Below, piece after piece: positions 17,848-27,324 of a DNA stretch of 64,000 nt. The notes beneath the pieces are model-generated. The model saw only the letters and a list, made by a program, of their open reading frames with translations, ran no database searches and had not been told where the DNA came from. The stretch's first letter is position 1. Every line of letters begins with the position of its first letter. The position numbers were made by a program, and so were the translations under genes. Source of the stretch: Magnetospirillum sp. SS-4 (GTDB lineage Bacteria; Pseudomonadota; Alphaproteobacteria; Rhodospirillales; Magnetospirillaceae). Location of the stretch: assembly GCF_902729425.1 (NCBI RefSeq), contig NZ_CACVCH010000054.1, positions 1 through 64,000 of the forward strand, in the 5' to 3' direction.

Positions 17848-17906
17848 TAGGACAAGGCGAATTTGGACGCGGCCAGAATTGACCTGCGAAGCTCTTGGAG
17901 AAATCC

Positions 17907-19253
17907 ATGTCGATCACCATCCCCCTTTCCAAAGACTGGTTCCGACCAGAAATCGGCCACTGCTGGACCATTTCCAACGCCCTCACCGGCCTTGACGCCA
18001 TGATCCGCGATGGCCTGACCCCCCGCATTACCGTGACGGAGAACGGCATTCCCCTGGGGCCGTCCAACGCGATCCATGAAGAGATCCGCTATACCGGCTA
18101 TGGGCGTTACGCCCTGGCGGGAAATCTTTTGTATCTTTCCGCGTCGGACAGCAGCGATCCCACCACCAATGACCGCGAATATGCCGTAATAGTAGAGGAG
18201 TATGTGGGCGGCACCCCCTTGCCGCCCCCCCGAATCATGCATGTGGGAATCACCGGGTCGTGCAATATGACCTGCCGCATCTGCCGCCCCGAAGATGGCG
18301 CCCATGGCAATACCATCAAAGATCCTTGTATCGACAAGCTGATCCTGGATGCCATCCCCACCCTTCAGGAATTGCGCCTGGATTCGGCGGGGGAGCCGAC
18401 CCTGCACAAGCCTAAATTCCGTCGGCTGGTTTCAGAGGCCTCCCGGCATGGCGTGCCGGTCTTCATGTGCACCAATGCCGTTCTGATCGACGAGGAGATG
18501 GCCGATTTCATCTGCGCTGGAACATCGGTCAAGCGCATCCAGATTTCCATCGACAGCCCGGAGAAGGAGACTCTGGAATGGGTTCGCCGTGGTGCCAATT
18601 TCGAGGCCCTGCTGGCCGGGGCGCGCAATCTGGTGGCGGCCCGCAAGCGGCATAACCGTCCCGACATTCTGTTGAATTTCCACGCCGCCCTGCTGAAGCA
18701 GAACATCGCCCAACTCCCCGACCTGATCCGCTTGGCCCATGAGATCGGCGTGGATCAGGTCAGCTGCATGTTCGGCGCGGTCCACGCCTATATGGATATG
18801 GAGTGGTCGGTGTTCTGGTGTCAGGAAGAGCATAACCGCGCCATCGAAGAGGCCGAAGTGCTGGCCAAGGAGCTGGACGTCTGCTTCCGCCCCTGGGGGA
18901 AATTCGACATCGGGGCGGACCCGACGGAGAAGACGCCGACGGACCCGGCTTCCAATCTCTGCTACTACCTCTCCCACTGGACCTATGTGGACCCCAACGG
19001 CATCATCCGCCCGTGCTGCATCTCGTCCAATCACTTCCTGGGCGACCTGAACACCGAGGGCTTCCTCGATATCTGGCGCGGCGAGAAATACGAGGAACTG
19101 CGGCGCAGCTATAACACCGACAACCCATCCAATCCCACTTGCGCCAAATGCTATATCCGCACCGGCTGGAACCGACATTCCTACAAGTCCTATTTCGGAT
19201 CGCCTCTTTGGCCCGCCGTCCGTAAAAAGCTTGAATTGCCCGAGGATGAATAA
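17907..19253 (+). CDS. Radical SAM/SPASM protein with N-terminal YSHW-type module
   Basis: 448 residues. The N-terminal about 95 residues hold a diverged module (GHCW, PRITVTENG, AIHEEI, GRYALAG, LYLSASDSSDP, ND-REY), in which YSHW itself has decayed. The radical SAM domain begins with the 4Fe-4S motif CNMTCRIC near residue 117, and DSAGEPTLH follows. The C-terminal SPASM-type region has YVDPNGIIRPCC and PTCAKC. Start ATG 17907 has GGAG 7 bases upstream; a TTG at 17895 is less likely. It probably performs radical chemistry on a sugar or on the glycan's aglycone. It is followed 2 bases later by the glycosyltransferase. Confidence 0.85.
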   Translation: MSITIPLSKDWFRPEIGHCWTISNALTGLDAMIRDGLTPRITVTENGIPLGPSNAIHEEIRYTGYGRYALAGNLLYLSASDSSDPTTNDREYAVIVEEYVGGTPLPPPRIMHVGITGSCNMTCRICRPEDGAHGNTIKDPCIDKLILDAIPTLQELRLDSAGEPTLHKPKFRRLVSEASRHGVPVFMCTNAVLIDEEMADFICAGTSVKRIQISIDSPEKETLEWVRRGANFEALLAGARNLVAARKRHNRPDILLNFHAALLKQNIAQLPDLIRLAHEIGVDQVSCMFGAVHAYMDMEWSVFWCQEEHNRAIEEAEVLAKELDVCFRPWGKFDIGADPTEKTPTDPASNLCYYLSHWTYVDPNGIIRPCCISSNHFLGDLNTEGFLDIWRGEKYEELRRSYNTDNPSNPTCAKCYIRTGWNRHSYKSYFGSPLWPAVRKKLELPEDE

Positions 19254-19255
19254 AG

Positions 19256-21178
19256 GTGGGATCCGAACGCGCCGCTGACGTCGCTCCCACCGACATCCGC
19301 CACGAGAGTGGCGCCTGCTGGCAGATTCGCGGCCTGCCGTTTCCCCCCGGCGACGATCTGTGGCGGCCCAAACATTCCCGGCTGATCCTTCTCGAGGACG
19401 GTCAGCCCCTGGGGCCGGGGCATGCATTCCACGACCACATCCGCCAATGGGGCGGCGGTGGGTATTCCCATTGGCTGGGCTGGCTCTATTTCTCCACCGG
19501 AGACGGCAGCGATCCCCGCACCAATGGCAAGCGGTACCACCTGGAATGGCGGGACGAGCCGGAGACCTTGGTCCCGCAGCCCTGGCGATGGGGCCGGATG
19601 GCCCGTCTGGTGGATGCAGTCCATCGCCGGGACGAGATTGATCGGGGCGAACTGATCGCGGCCCTTTCGACGGGCTCGATGGCGGAACGCGCCTGGGGCT
19701 TTCATGCCCTGGGCGACGCCTTTCTGGATGCGGGCATGGGGCCGCGCGGCGCCATGCAGCTTTGGCGGGCTTGGCAATTGGGCCGCCGCCGCCATGCCAT
19801 GTGGCATCCGATCCAGCGCTGGCTGAGCGAGACCGGACAGACCGAATCCCTGCGCTCTCTGTACCGCAACGGCGCCGTCGCCGCCGATAAGGCCGATGAT
19901 CCCGACTGGATGTGCGACGTTCTGGCGGGATACGAGACCTTTATTTTCAGCAATTATGAACAAACCCGGTCCCTGCCGTTTCAAGACGACATCATCATCG
20001 ACGCGGCGGCCCGCCTGCTGGCCCGCCATGCTCTGACGCCGACACGGATGCGGCCGGACCATGCCCCCATCAGGATCGGCTATCTTCTCACCGGCGAGGC
20101 CGAGACCCGCTATTGCAGTCTGGCCGAGATCGCCCTGGAGCTGGTCCTGGCCCATGCCCCCCACATGGTGGATGCCTGCGCCATTTCGCTTCACCCGCGC
20201 GAGCAGATCCTCACCCAGAATCCGCCCTTCGCCGAATGGCTGGGCCATCTGGACGCCGCCGGGCGGGTGATTCACCATTTCGACGCATCGCGGGCATCGG
20301 CCAATTTCACAGATACCCTGGCCCTGGCCCTGGCCCTCGCCGGTCTTGACCTGGATGTCCTGGTTTTCGCCGGGCAAACAGGACTGAGGCTGCTGCTGAC
20401 CGGGCTGCGCCCGGCACCCATGATGCTGGGATTAGGGCTGGGCGAGATTCAGCTCTTTACCAGCAAGCTGTTGGATCTGACCGCGCATATCAATATCAAG
20501 CCCGCCATGGATGGGCTGAGCCCGTCGGTGGTTCTGCCCTCCTTCATGCCGCGTGGGCGCTTCCACCACCCGCAACGGCCGGTTGACCGCCAGACATTGG
20601 GCGTTCCCGCCGAGGCGGTGTTGTTGATGTCCTCGGCGCGGGCGGTCAAGTTCCGCGAGCCCGAGTACTGGCAGGTGATGGACAGGGTCTTGCAGGCCCG
20701 TCCCAATACCTGGCTGGCCTTGGTGGGGCTTGACGCGGCCGAGTTTGACGGCATCGCCCAGGCCTACCACGTCTCTGCGGCGGCCTGTGGGCGGATTCGC
20801 TGCCTGGGCTGGCGGTCCGACCACCAGGCGGTCCTCGGCGCCGCCGATATCTTCGTCGATACCTTTCCCAATGGCGGAGGCTATAGCGTCTTCGAGGCGC
20901 TCAATCTGGGGGTCGCCACCTTGGCGCTGGAAGATGACTACCTGCTGCCGTTCGAGGAGCGCAGTTGGGCCGTGGCGGCCGAGATTGTCGGAGGCGATAT
21001 CGCCGTCCCCTTCCATATGGAGGCCGTAACCGCCCGCCTCCTGGCTTTGATCGACGACCCCGCCCTGCGCAGTAAGCTTGCCACGGACGGCCCCAGACTG
21101 GCTGATGCGGTTCGCAGCGCCATTCCCTGCGCCCGTGCCCTGGAGCAGTGCCTGCTCCAGGATTGGTTCCGGCCATGA
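19256..21178 (+). CDS. GT-B glycosyltransferase with N-terminal YSHW module
   Basis: 640 residues, GTG start 2 bases after the previous stop. Module at about 18-100: GACW, SRLILLEDG, HAFHDHIR, GGYSHW, LYFSTGDGSDP, NGKRY. Then a helical region (AWGFHALGDAFLDAG, RGAMQLWRAWQLG) and a GT41-like GT-B domain (RIGYLL, IKPAMDGLSPSVVLPSF, RCLGWRSDHQAVLGAADIFVDTFPNGGGYSVFEALNLG). The glycine-rich FPNGGG matches the PYGGG of OGT-type enzymes. A full-length paralogue lies at 37100-39055. ATGA overlap with the WbqC gene shows translational coupling. Confidence 0.85.
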   Translation: MGSERAADVAPTDIRHESGACWQIRGLPFPPGDDLWRPKHSRLILLEDGQPLGPGHAFHDHIRQWGGGGYSHWLGWLYFSTGDGSDPRTNGKRYHLEWRDEPETLVPQPWRWGRMARLVDAVHRRDEIDRGELIAALSTGSMAERAWGFHALGDAFLDAGMGPRGAMQLWRAWQLGRRRHAMWHPIQRWLSETGQTESLRSLYRNGAVAADKADDPDWMCDVLAGYETFIFSNYEQTRSLPFQDDIIIDAAARLLARHALTPTRMRPDHAPIRIGYLLTGEAETRYCSLAEIALELVLAHAPHMVDACAISLHPREQILTQNPPFAEWLGHLDAAGRVIHHFDASRASANFTDTLALALALAGLDLDVLVFAGQTGLRLLLTGLRPAPMMLGLGLGEIQLFTSKLLDLTAHINIKPAMDGLSPSVVLPSFMPRGRFHHPQRPVDRQTLGVPAEAVLLMSSARAVKFREPEYWQVMDRVLQARPNTWLALVGLDAAEFDGIAQAYHVSAAACGRIRCLGWRSDHQAVLGAADIFVDTFPNGGGYSVFEALNLGVATLALEDDYLLPFEERSWAVAAEIVGGDIAVPFHMEAVTARLLALIDDPALRSKLATDGPRLADAVRSAIPCARALEQCLLQDWFRP

Positions 21179-21891
21179 GCGGCAAAACCGTCGTCATCTC
21201 CCAATCCAATTACCTGCCGTGGCGCGGCTTTTTCCACATGGTGCGCTCGGCGGATGAGTTGATTCTTCTCGATAGCGTGCAATACACCCGCCGCGACTGG
21301 CGCAACCGGAATAAGGTCAAGACCGCCAACGGGCCGGTGTGGCTGACCATTCCGGTGCAGGTCAAAGGCCGCTATGTCCAAAGCGTGGATGAAACGGCGA
21401 TTTTGAATGACGCTTGGGTCGAAAAGCATATCCGCACGATTACGCTGGCCTATGGGCGGGCGGGCGCATTCGATGCGATTGCGCCATGGCTGTTTGCCTG
21501 TCTGCGAGACGCCGCCGCCTCGAGCAATCTCACCACCGTCAATGCCGCCTTGTTGCGGAATGTCTGCGACATCTTGGGGATTCACACCCCTATCTTGCGC
21601 TGCACGGATATTCTCGAGCGGAGCGCTCTGGTGCAGATGGAGCCGAACCAAAGGCTGCTGGAACTTTGCCGGGCCCGAGGGGCGAGCACTTACCTGTCGG
21701 GACCGGCCGCACGCGACTATCTCGCCCCCGATCTGTTCGCCGCCATCGGCATTTCGGTGACGTGGATGGATTACACGGGATATCCTGATTACCCGCAGCT
21801 TTGGGGGGAGTTCCTGCCCCATATGTCCATCGTCGACCTGTTGCTGAATACCGGGGCCGATGCCCCCCGCTATCTGGAGAAGACCAGATGA
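21175..21891 (+). CDS. WbqC-family protein
   Basis: 238 residues with the WbqC signature: VVISQSNYLPWRGFFHMV at the N-terminus, then LLDSVQYTRRDWRNRNKVK and a TYLSGPAARDYL motif near residue 180. WbqC proteins occur in O-antigen and other glycan clusters; their reaction is not settled. ATGA overlaps at both ends (21175-21178 and 21888-21891) tie it to the glycosyltransferase and the radical SAM gene. A paralogue lies at 27321-28010. Confidence 0.88.
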   Translation: MSGKTVVISQSNYLPWRGFFHMVRSADELILLDSVQYTRRDWRNRNKVKTANGPVWLTIPVQVKGRYVQSVDETAILNDAWVEKHIRTITLAYGRAGAFDAIAPWLFACLRDAAASSNLTTVNAALLRNVCDILGIHTPILRCTDILERSALVQMEPNQRLLELCRARGASTYLSGPAARDYLAPDLFAAIGISVTWMDYTGYPDYPQLWGEFLPHMSIVDLLLNTGADAPRYLEKTR

Positions 21892-22922
21892 CCACATCCG
21901 CTCAGGGGCCGGACTCCTATGGCCTGCGGCCCCAGGCCGTGGAATTTCCCATGATGCTGGTGCTGTCGCTGGTTTATCCCTGCAATGCCAGATGTCCGCA
22001 CTGCCCCTATACCAATTCAAATATCCGCAAGGAGTACAAGGACGCCCCCTATATGTCGGAGGCGATCTTCAAGACCATCGCCGACGAAGCCGGGCGCTAT
22101 GGCGCCTATCTGCGCATATCGGGCGGGGGCGAGCCCATGCTGCACCGTCAGGCCACCGATCTCTTCGTCTACGCCAAGAATGCGGGGTGCCGGGTCGGCC
22201 TGATCACCAACGGATCTAAATTCACTCCCGAATCATGCCGCCGCCTGATCGAGGGGGGCGTCGACGCCATCGAATTCTCTGTGGATGCCTGCACCGCCGA
22301 AACCTACGAGGCCGTCCGGACCGGTCTGGACTGGGAGACCCTGGAGGCCAATATCCGCGCCATGCTGGCCCTACGCAACCAACTGGGCGGCAAGTCCCGG
22401 ATTATCTGCTCCGCCGTCCAGCAGAAGGGCATCGACATGGAAGCGGTCGAGGCCTTCTGGGTGGGAGAGATCGGGGTTGATGCCCTGATCCGCCGTAAAT
22501 TCCTGACTTGGGGCGTCAATACCGTCCTCGACGACACCCGATCCGCCGATCCCAGCGCATATCTCGACACGGAAACCGTGCCCTGCCCCTTCATCTTCGA
22601 GCGGCTGAACATCGACAGCCGCGGCAATGTCATGGTGTGCGGCTACGATATCTCGTGCAATACCAATCTGGGCAATGTCACCACGGAGACCTTGCGGGAC
22701 ATCTGGCATGGACCGGGGTTCCAGTATTATCGGGAGCGGCACCTTGCCGGCCGGGGGCGCGAGATCGGGCTTTGCTCGGGCTGTCCCGATTGGCAGTACC
22801 GGTCCTGGCAACATAACTACTGGAAGGTCCTTGATACCGCCGAACACGCCCGCACGGAGACGTTGCGGCAACTGGGTCCTCATGATGACCCCGGCGTCAT
22901 TACCCAAGGGACTCCCCCATGA
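21888..22922 (+). CDS. Radical SAM/SPASM protein
   Basis: 344 residues. The cluster motif CNARCPHC lies near residue 27. RISGGGEPMLH is the GGE-type SAM-binding motif, and ITNGSKF the third strand. The SPASM-like C-terminus binds a further cluster: VPCPFIFERLNIDSRGNVMVCGYD and LCSGCPDWQ. ATGA overlaps with both neighbours. It has no YSHW module. It is likely to act with the adjoining WbqC protein; the reaction is unknown. Confidence 0.87.
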   Translation: MTTSAQGPDSYGLRPQAVEFPMMLVLSLVYPCNARCPHCPYTNSNIRKEYKDAPYMSEAIFKTIADEAGRYGAYLRISGGGEPMLHRQATDLFVYAKNAGCRVGLITNGSKFTPESCRRLIEGGVDAIEFSVDACTAETYEAVRTGLDWETLEANIRAMLALRNQLGGKSRIICSAVQQKGIDMEAVEAFWVGEIGVDALIRRKFLTWGVNTVLDDTRSADPSAYLDTETVPCPFIFERLNIDSRGNVMVCGYDISCNTNLGNVTTETLRDIWHGPGFQYYRERHLAGRGREIGLCSGCPDWQYRSWQHNYWKVLDTAEHARTETLRQLGPHDDPGVITQGTPP

Positions 22923-23263
22923 GCCTCAAGATCGGACGCACCCTCTTCACCGGCCCCTTCGCCCTGGCCGACACGGTGCTGCGCGCCAATCACCCACGGG
23001 CGGTCTACGCCGTTCTGGTCAAGGAGGGACCGGACTGGGACCCCTGCTTCCGTCTGATCGAGATCGGGGTTTCGCCTCCCGAGGGCGTCGACTTTCCGAA
23101 CCATCCCCATCGTCCAGCCTGGGAGAAGGCCAGTGATGGCAAGGCGGTGGTCTATTTGCACAGTCTCGATGATGCATCCCAAGACCCGGAGCGCATCGCC
23201 GAGGATATCCAGCGCCAATACGGGTCTTCGGGCGGCATTGTGACGCTGTCCAATGGTGTCTGA
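22919..23263 (+). CDS. Small hypothetical protein of the glycan operon
   Basis: 114 residues, start overlapping the radical SAM stop (ATGA). It begins MSLKIGRTLFTGPFALADTV and has VYAVLVKEG and KAVVYLHSLDDAS, an alpha/beta pattern with no family I recognise. The ADTVLRANHPRAVYAVL stretch looks like a compact domain. Translational coupling implies a role in the same pathway, perhaps as a carrier or accessory subunit of the radical SAM enzyme. Function unassigned. Confidence 0.6.
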   Translation: MSLKIGRTLFTGPFALADTVLRANHPRAVYAVLVKEGPDWDPCFRLIEIGVSPPEGVDFPNHPHRPAWEKASDGKAVVYLHSLDDASQDPERIAEDIQRQYGSSGGIVTLSNGV

Positions 23264-23332
23264 GCTAGGGGAATGTTAAGGGCTTTTCCCATAGCCTGTA
23301 GTTCTGAAACGCTAGATGAGCCAGAAGGCCAG

Positions 23333-24370
23333 ATGACTAAGAACATCCTCGTCACGGGCGGCGCCGGTTTTATCGGCTCCAACTTCATTCACCATATCCT
23401 GGCAACCTATCCGCAATACCGGATCACGGTGCTGGATGCCTTCACCTATGCCGGGTCCATCGAGAATCTGCCGCCCGACGCCCAGGATGCCGGGTCCGAC
23501 CGCGTCCGGGTCTGGTGCGGCAGCGTCTGCAATTCCGATCTGGTCCAGACCCTGATGGCCGATGCGGATATGGTCGTGCATTTCGCGGCGGAGACCCATG
23601 TCACACGCTCCATCTTCGACAATCTGACCTTTTTCCAGACCGATGTCCTGGGGACACAGGCCATCGCCAATGCGGTGGTCAAATACGCCCACCGCATCGA
23701 GCGCTTCATCCATGTCTCCACCTCGGAGGTTTACGGCACCGCCGAGACACCGGCCATGGACGAGGATCATCCCCTGAACCCCGCCAGCCCCTATGCCAGC
23801 GCCAAATGCGGCGCCGACCGGCTGGTCTATTCCTATTGGCGAACCTACGGCATTCCGGCCGTGATCGTGCGGCCGTTCAATAATTTCGGCCCGCGTCAGC
23901 ACCTGGAAAAGGCCATTCCCCGCTTCATCACCAGCGTGCTGCTGGGAGAAGATCTGACCGTGCATGGCGACGGCTCGGCGGCGCGGGATTTTGTCCATGT
24001 GGAGGATACCTGTCGCGCCATCGCCGCCCTGATCACCGCCCCTGCCGACAAAGTGGTCGGCGAGGTCTTCAACATCGCCACCGGCACGGACCGCACCATT
24101 CTGGGGATCGCCCAGACCATTGCCCAGACCATGGGTTATGATGCGGACCGTATCTCCTTCGTGGGAGAGCGTCCCGCCCAGGTCGAGCGCCATACCGGAG
24201 ATTGGAGCAAGATCGAAGGCAGACTGGGCTGGAAGCCCCTGGTCGTCTGGGACAGCGGACTGGCAAGCACCATTGACTGGTTCCGCCAGAACCGGCCTTG
24301 GTGGGAAAAGCAGGTCTGGCTGCGCCGCGTCCCCATCACCACCCGGTCGGGGCGGATCGAATACCACTAA
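23333..24370 (+). CDS. NAD-dependent nucleotide-sugar 4,6-dehydratase/epimerase (LegB-like)
   Basis: 345-residue extended short-chain dehydrogenase: the NAD motif GGAGFIGSN (residues 8-16) and YASAK (Y154, K158). The active-site loop reads STSEVYG (129-135), not the STDEVYG of dTDP-glucose 4,6-dehydratase, and the region resembles LegB-type UDP-sugar dehydratases and decarboxylases. VRPFNNFGPRQ and GDGSAARDFVHVEDT are family typical. ATG 23333 is used because upstream sequence to 23273 is not conserved in type. It would supply the 4-keto-6-deoxy sugar for the DegT aminotransferases and the GNAT acetyltransferase in the cluster. Confidence 0.85.
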   Translation: MTKNILVTGGAGFIGSNFIHHILATYPQYRITVLDAFTYAGSIENLPPDAQDAGSDRVRVWCGSVCNSDLVQTLMADADMVVHFAAETHVTRSIFDNLTFFQTDVLGTQAIANAVVKYAHRIERFIHVSTSEVYGTAETPAMDEDHPLNPASPYASAKCGADRLVYSYWRTYGIPAVIVRPFNNFGPRQHLEKAIPRFITSVLLGEDLTVHGDGSAARDFVHVEDTCRAIAALITAPADKVVGEVFNIATGTDRTILGIAQTIAQTMGYDADRISFVGERPAQVERHTGDWSKIEGRLGWKPLVVWDSGLASTIDWFRQNRPWWEKQVWLRRVPITTRSGRIEYH

Positions 24371-24405
24371 ACTCCCATTGCCGATGAAAGACGCCGGAGC
24401 CCTCC

Positions 24406-25413
24406 ATGTCATTCACGACGCTTCCCAACCATCTGGCCGACAAGGCGCGCCGCGCGCGGTTGCTGGAGATTGAAGCGCGCCTGACCGAACATGCGTTTCC
24501 ACCGCAATTGGTCATCGAAAATACCTCGTGGTGCAATCTGACCTGCATCCACTGCTCGCACTCGGAACTGAAGCGCGCCAACCGCCATATGGACCGCGCC
24601 CTGTGGGATCGGGTGGTGACGGAGGTGGGGCAAGTCTCGCCCGATTGCGAGGTTTGGCCAACCTTCTATGGCGAAGCGTTGCTGCTGGGCAATGAGTTAT
24701 GGGACCGTCTGGACTATGCCGCCAGCGTAGGATGCCGCAATCTGGTGCTGAACTCCAACGGAACCGCCCTGGGCAGCAAGGACAATATCGAGCGGGTCCT
24801 GGCCTCGCCCCTGCGCCGCTTCATCCTCAGCCTGGATGGGTTCAAGCGCGAGACCTTCGAGCATATCCGGCGCAAGGCCAAGTGGGACCGGGTCTATCCC
24901 GCAGTCACGGAACTCTGCCGCCGCCGCAAGGAGCGGGGACAGCAATTCCCCGCCATTATCGCCCAATTCACCGTGCTGCCGGACAATGCCGACGAGGCCG
25001 AAGCGTTTCGGGACTACTGGCACCAGCAAGGCGCCGAGGTCAAGATCCGGCCCATGCTGGAATGGACAGCCACCGGCAGCATCCGCACCTCGACCATCAC
25101 CCATGGCGACGATTTCCGCATCGCCTGCCCTTGGGCCAACAACACCATGGCCATCCACCAGGATGGCAAGGTTGTCACCTGCGCCGTGGATTACGAGGGT
25201 CTGTGTACGGCGGGAAATGTCGCGGAGTTGAGCTTGGCCGAATGCTGGTCCCGCCTGGCCGCCAACCGTGCCGCCCATCGCGCCCATCGCTGGGCGGAGC
25301 TTCCCGAGATCTGCCGGGGATGCGGCGACTGGCAGACCGCCGGTGCGGAATATGATCCGCTCCGGGTGGAAGGAACCCGGCCCTTCTGGTTCGGCAATTC
25401 GACAAAGGACTGA
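24406..25413 (+). CDS. Radical SAM/SPASM protein
   Basis: 335 residues. ENTSWCNLTCIHC near residue 38 is the 4Fe-4S radical SAM motif. FYGEALLLG takes the place of the usual GGEP motif, and LNSNGTAL follows. The C-terminal SPASM-like part has AIHQDGKVVTCAVDY and CRGCGDW. It starts 35 bases after the dehydratase and ends 6 bases before asparagine synthase. Like its neighbours it may modify a sugar or peptide-linked intermediate; the substrate is unknown. Confidence 0.86.
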   Translation: MSFTTLPNHLADKARRARLLEIEARLTEHAFPPQLVIENTSWCNLTCIHCSHSELKRANRHMDRALWDRVVTEVGQVSPDCEVWPTFYGEALLLGNELWDRLDYAASVGCRNLVLNSNGTALGSKDNIERVLASPLRRFILSLDGFKRETFEHIRRKAKWDRVYPAVTELCRRRKERGQQFPAIIAQFTVLPDNADEAEAFRDYWHQQGAEVKIRPMLEWTATGSIRTSTITHGDDFRIACPWANNTMAIHQDGKVVTCAVDYEGLCTAGNVAELSLAECWSRLAANRAAHRAHRWAELPEICRGCGDWQTAGAEYDPLRVEGTRPFWFGNSTKD

Positions 25414-25419
25414 CCATCC

Positions 25420-27324
25420 GTGTGCGGTATCTGCGGCTTCATCGAGGGGGGCAAGGACAGCAAGGCCGCAGGCGACGTCTTGGGCCGCATGAACGATTGC
25501 CTGAGCCATCGCGGCCCCGATGGCCAGGGCCGATGGGAAGCCCCTCCGGTGCATCTGGCCATGCGCCGCCTCGCCATCGTTGATCCTCAGTCCGGCCAAC
25601 AGCCGGTCAGCAACGAGGATTCAACGGTCTGGGCGGTGTTCAACGGCGAAATCTACAATCATGCGGAGCTGCGCCAGGATCTGATCCGGCGCGGTCATCG
25701 CTTCCGCAGCGATCACAGCGACAGCGAGACCATCGTCCATCTCTATGAGGAATACGGCGACGACTGGCCACGGCTGGCGGCGGTGAATGGCATGTTCGCC
25801 ATCGCGCTGTGGGATGCCAACCGCCAACGCCTGATCCTCTACCGCGATCGCATGGGCAAGAAGCCCTTGTACTGGGCCGAGATGGGCAAAGGAATGGCCT
25901 TTGCCTCCGAGCCGAAATCCTTACTGCAGCACCCGGATAGTCCCCGCGCCGTGGACCCTGCCGCTGCCTGGCACTATTTCTCGCTCAAATCCGTTCCCGC
26001 CCCCCTGTCCATCTGGCAAGGCCTGCACCAGTTGCCGCCGGGCTCGCGCCTGATCTGGCAGGACGGCGCCGTCACGGTGGAATCATGGTGGCGCCCCGAC
26101 TTCACCCCGTTCGCCGAAGCCATGGACCCGCAGGATGCCGCCGCCGAGATCCTGCGCTTGCTGGATGATGCGGTGGGACTTCGCATGCAGGCCGATGTGC
26201 CGCTGGGCGTATTTCTGTCCGGCGGGCTGGATTCAAGCACACTGGCCGCCCTGATCCGTCGCAGGGGTTCGGGGCGCATGACGACGTTCTGCCTCAGCTA
26301 TGCCGATGGCGAGGGTGAACAATTCCTGGGCAAGTCCAACGACGCCCTGTGGTCGCGGCGAATGGCCGATCTGCTGGAAACCGAGCATCATGAGCTAGTG
26401 CTGAGCTCCTCGGAGTTCGTGGCTGGCCTGCCTTCGGTCATGCAGGCCTTCCATGAGCCATTCTCGGGTACTGTCTCCACCTTCTATCTGACGCAGCTGA
26501 TGCGTCAGCACGTGGTGGCCGCTGTATCCGGAGACGGCGCCGACGAATTGTTCGGCAGCTATCTCGCCCATCGGCTGGCCGCCCCCATGGCGAAGTATCT
26601 GAGACGGGACCCCGCCGCCTGGGACGATGGAAGCCGGGACCGGCTGGCCCCATTCCAGACGCCAGACCGGTTCCGCTATCTGGCGGAATTGGCGGACCCC
26701 GACCAATCGGTCTGGCGGATGCGGCTTGCCGTCTTCTCCGAGTTGGAAAAGCGCCTGCTGCTCTCGCCCTGGATGGTGGATGCCAAGGGTAAGGCCGATA
26801 CCGGCGCGCTCTACCGCTCTCTTCTGGCCGATTCCACCGCCACCGACCCATTGAACGCGGCCTTGGAACTGGATCAGCGGGCGCTGTTGCCGGATCAGGT
26901 TCTGGCCTTCTGCGACCGACTGTCCATGGCCCATGGCCTGGAGATCCGGTCCCCCTTCCTGGATTACCGCCTGGTGGAATTCGTCAACCGCCTGCCGGGC
27001 GCGCTAAAGATCCGGGGCGAGACGGTCAAGCATCTGCTGAAGAGCGTCGTCCGGGGGCTGCTGCCCGATCACCAGATCAACCGACCCAAGGAAGGCTTCG
27101 TGCAGCCGGTCTATGGTTGGATGCGGGGGCCTCTGCGACCCTGGCTGGAGGCGCTGATGGCCCCTGACCGGGTGCGGGTCCATGGCATGCTGCGGCCGGA
27201 GATGATCCAGCGCCTGTTGGGCGAGCATTTCGGCGGGGCGACCGATCATGGAGCCAAGCTGTGGAGCTTGGCCTGCTTCCAGGTCTGGTACGAGTCCGTG
27301 GCGGCCCCCATGGTGCGGCCATGA
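25420..27324 (+). CDS. asnB: Asparagine synthase (glutamine-hydrolysing) family amidotransferase
   Basis: 634 residues, GTG start giving MCGICGFIEGG, with the catalytic Cys2 of class II amidotransferases. SHRGPDGQG and VFNGEIYNHAELR are conserved. The synthetase PP-loop is SGGLDSS near residue 267; SGDGADELFGSY and RPKEGF complete the ATP-pyrophosphatase half. In glycan clusters such enzymes often amidate sugar carboxylates and do not make free asparagine; which applies here cannot be told. ATGA overlap with the WbqC gene. A second copy was destroyed by insertion sequences at 12216-14223. Confidence 0.9.
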   Translation: MCGICGFIEGGKDSKAAGDVLGRMNDCLSHRGPDGQGRWEAPPVHLAMRRLAIVDPQSGQQPVSNEDSTVWAVFNGEIYNHAELRQDLIRRGHRFRSDHSDSETIVHLYEEYGDDWPRLAAVNGMFAIALWDANRQRLILYRDRMGKKPLYWAEMGKGMAFASEPKSLLQHPDSPRAVDPAAAWHYFSLKSVPAPLSIWQGLHQLPPGSRLIWQDGAVTVESWWRPDFTPFAEAMDPQDAAAEILRLLDDAVGLRMQADVPLGVFLSGGLDSSTLAALIRRRGSGRMTTFCLSYADGEGEQFLGKSNDALWSRRMADLLETEHHELVLSSSEFVAGLPSVMQAFHEPFSGTVSTFYLTQLMRQHVVAAVSGDGADELFGSYLAHRLAAPMAKYLRRDPAAWDDGSRDRLAPFQTPDRFRYLAELADPDQSVWRMRLAVFSELEKRLLLSPWMVDAKGKADTGALYRSLLADSTATDPLNAALELDQRALLPDQVLAFCDRLSMAHGLEIRSPFLDYRLVEFVNRLPGALKIRGETVKHLLKSVVRGLLPDHQINRPKEGFVQPVYGWMRGPLRPWLEALMAPDRVRVHGMLRPEMIQRLLGEHFGGATDHGAKLWSLACFQVWYESVAAPMVRP

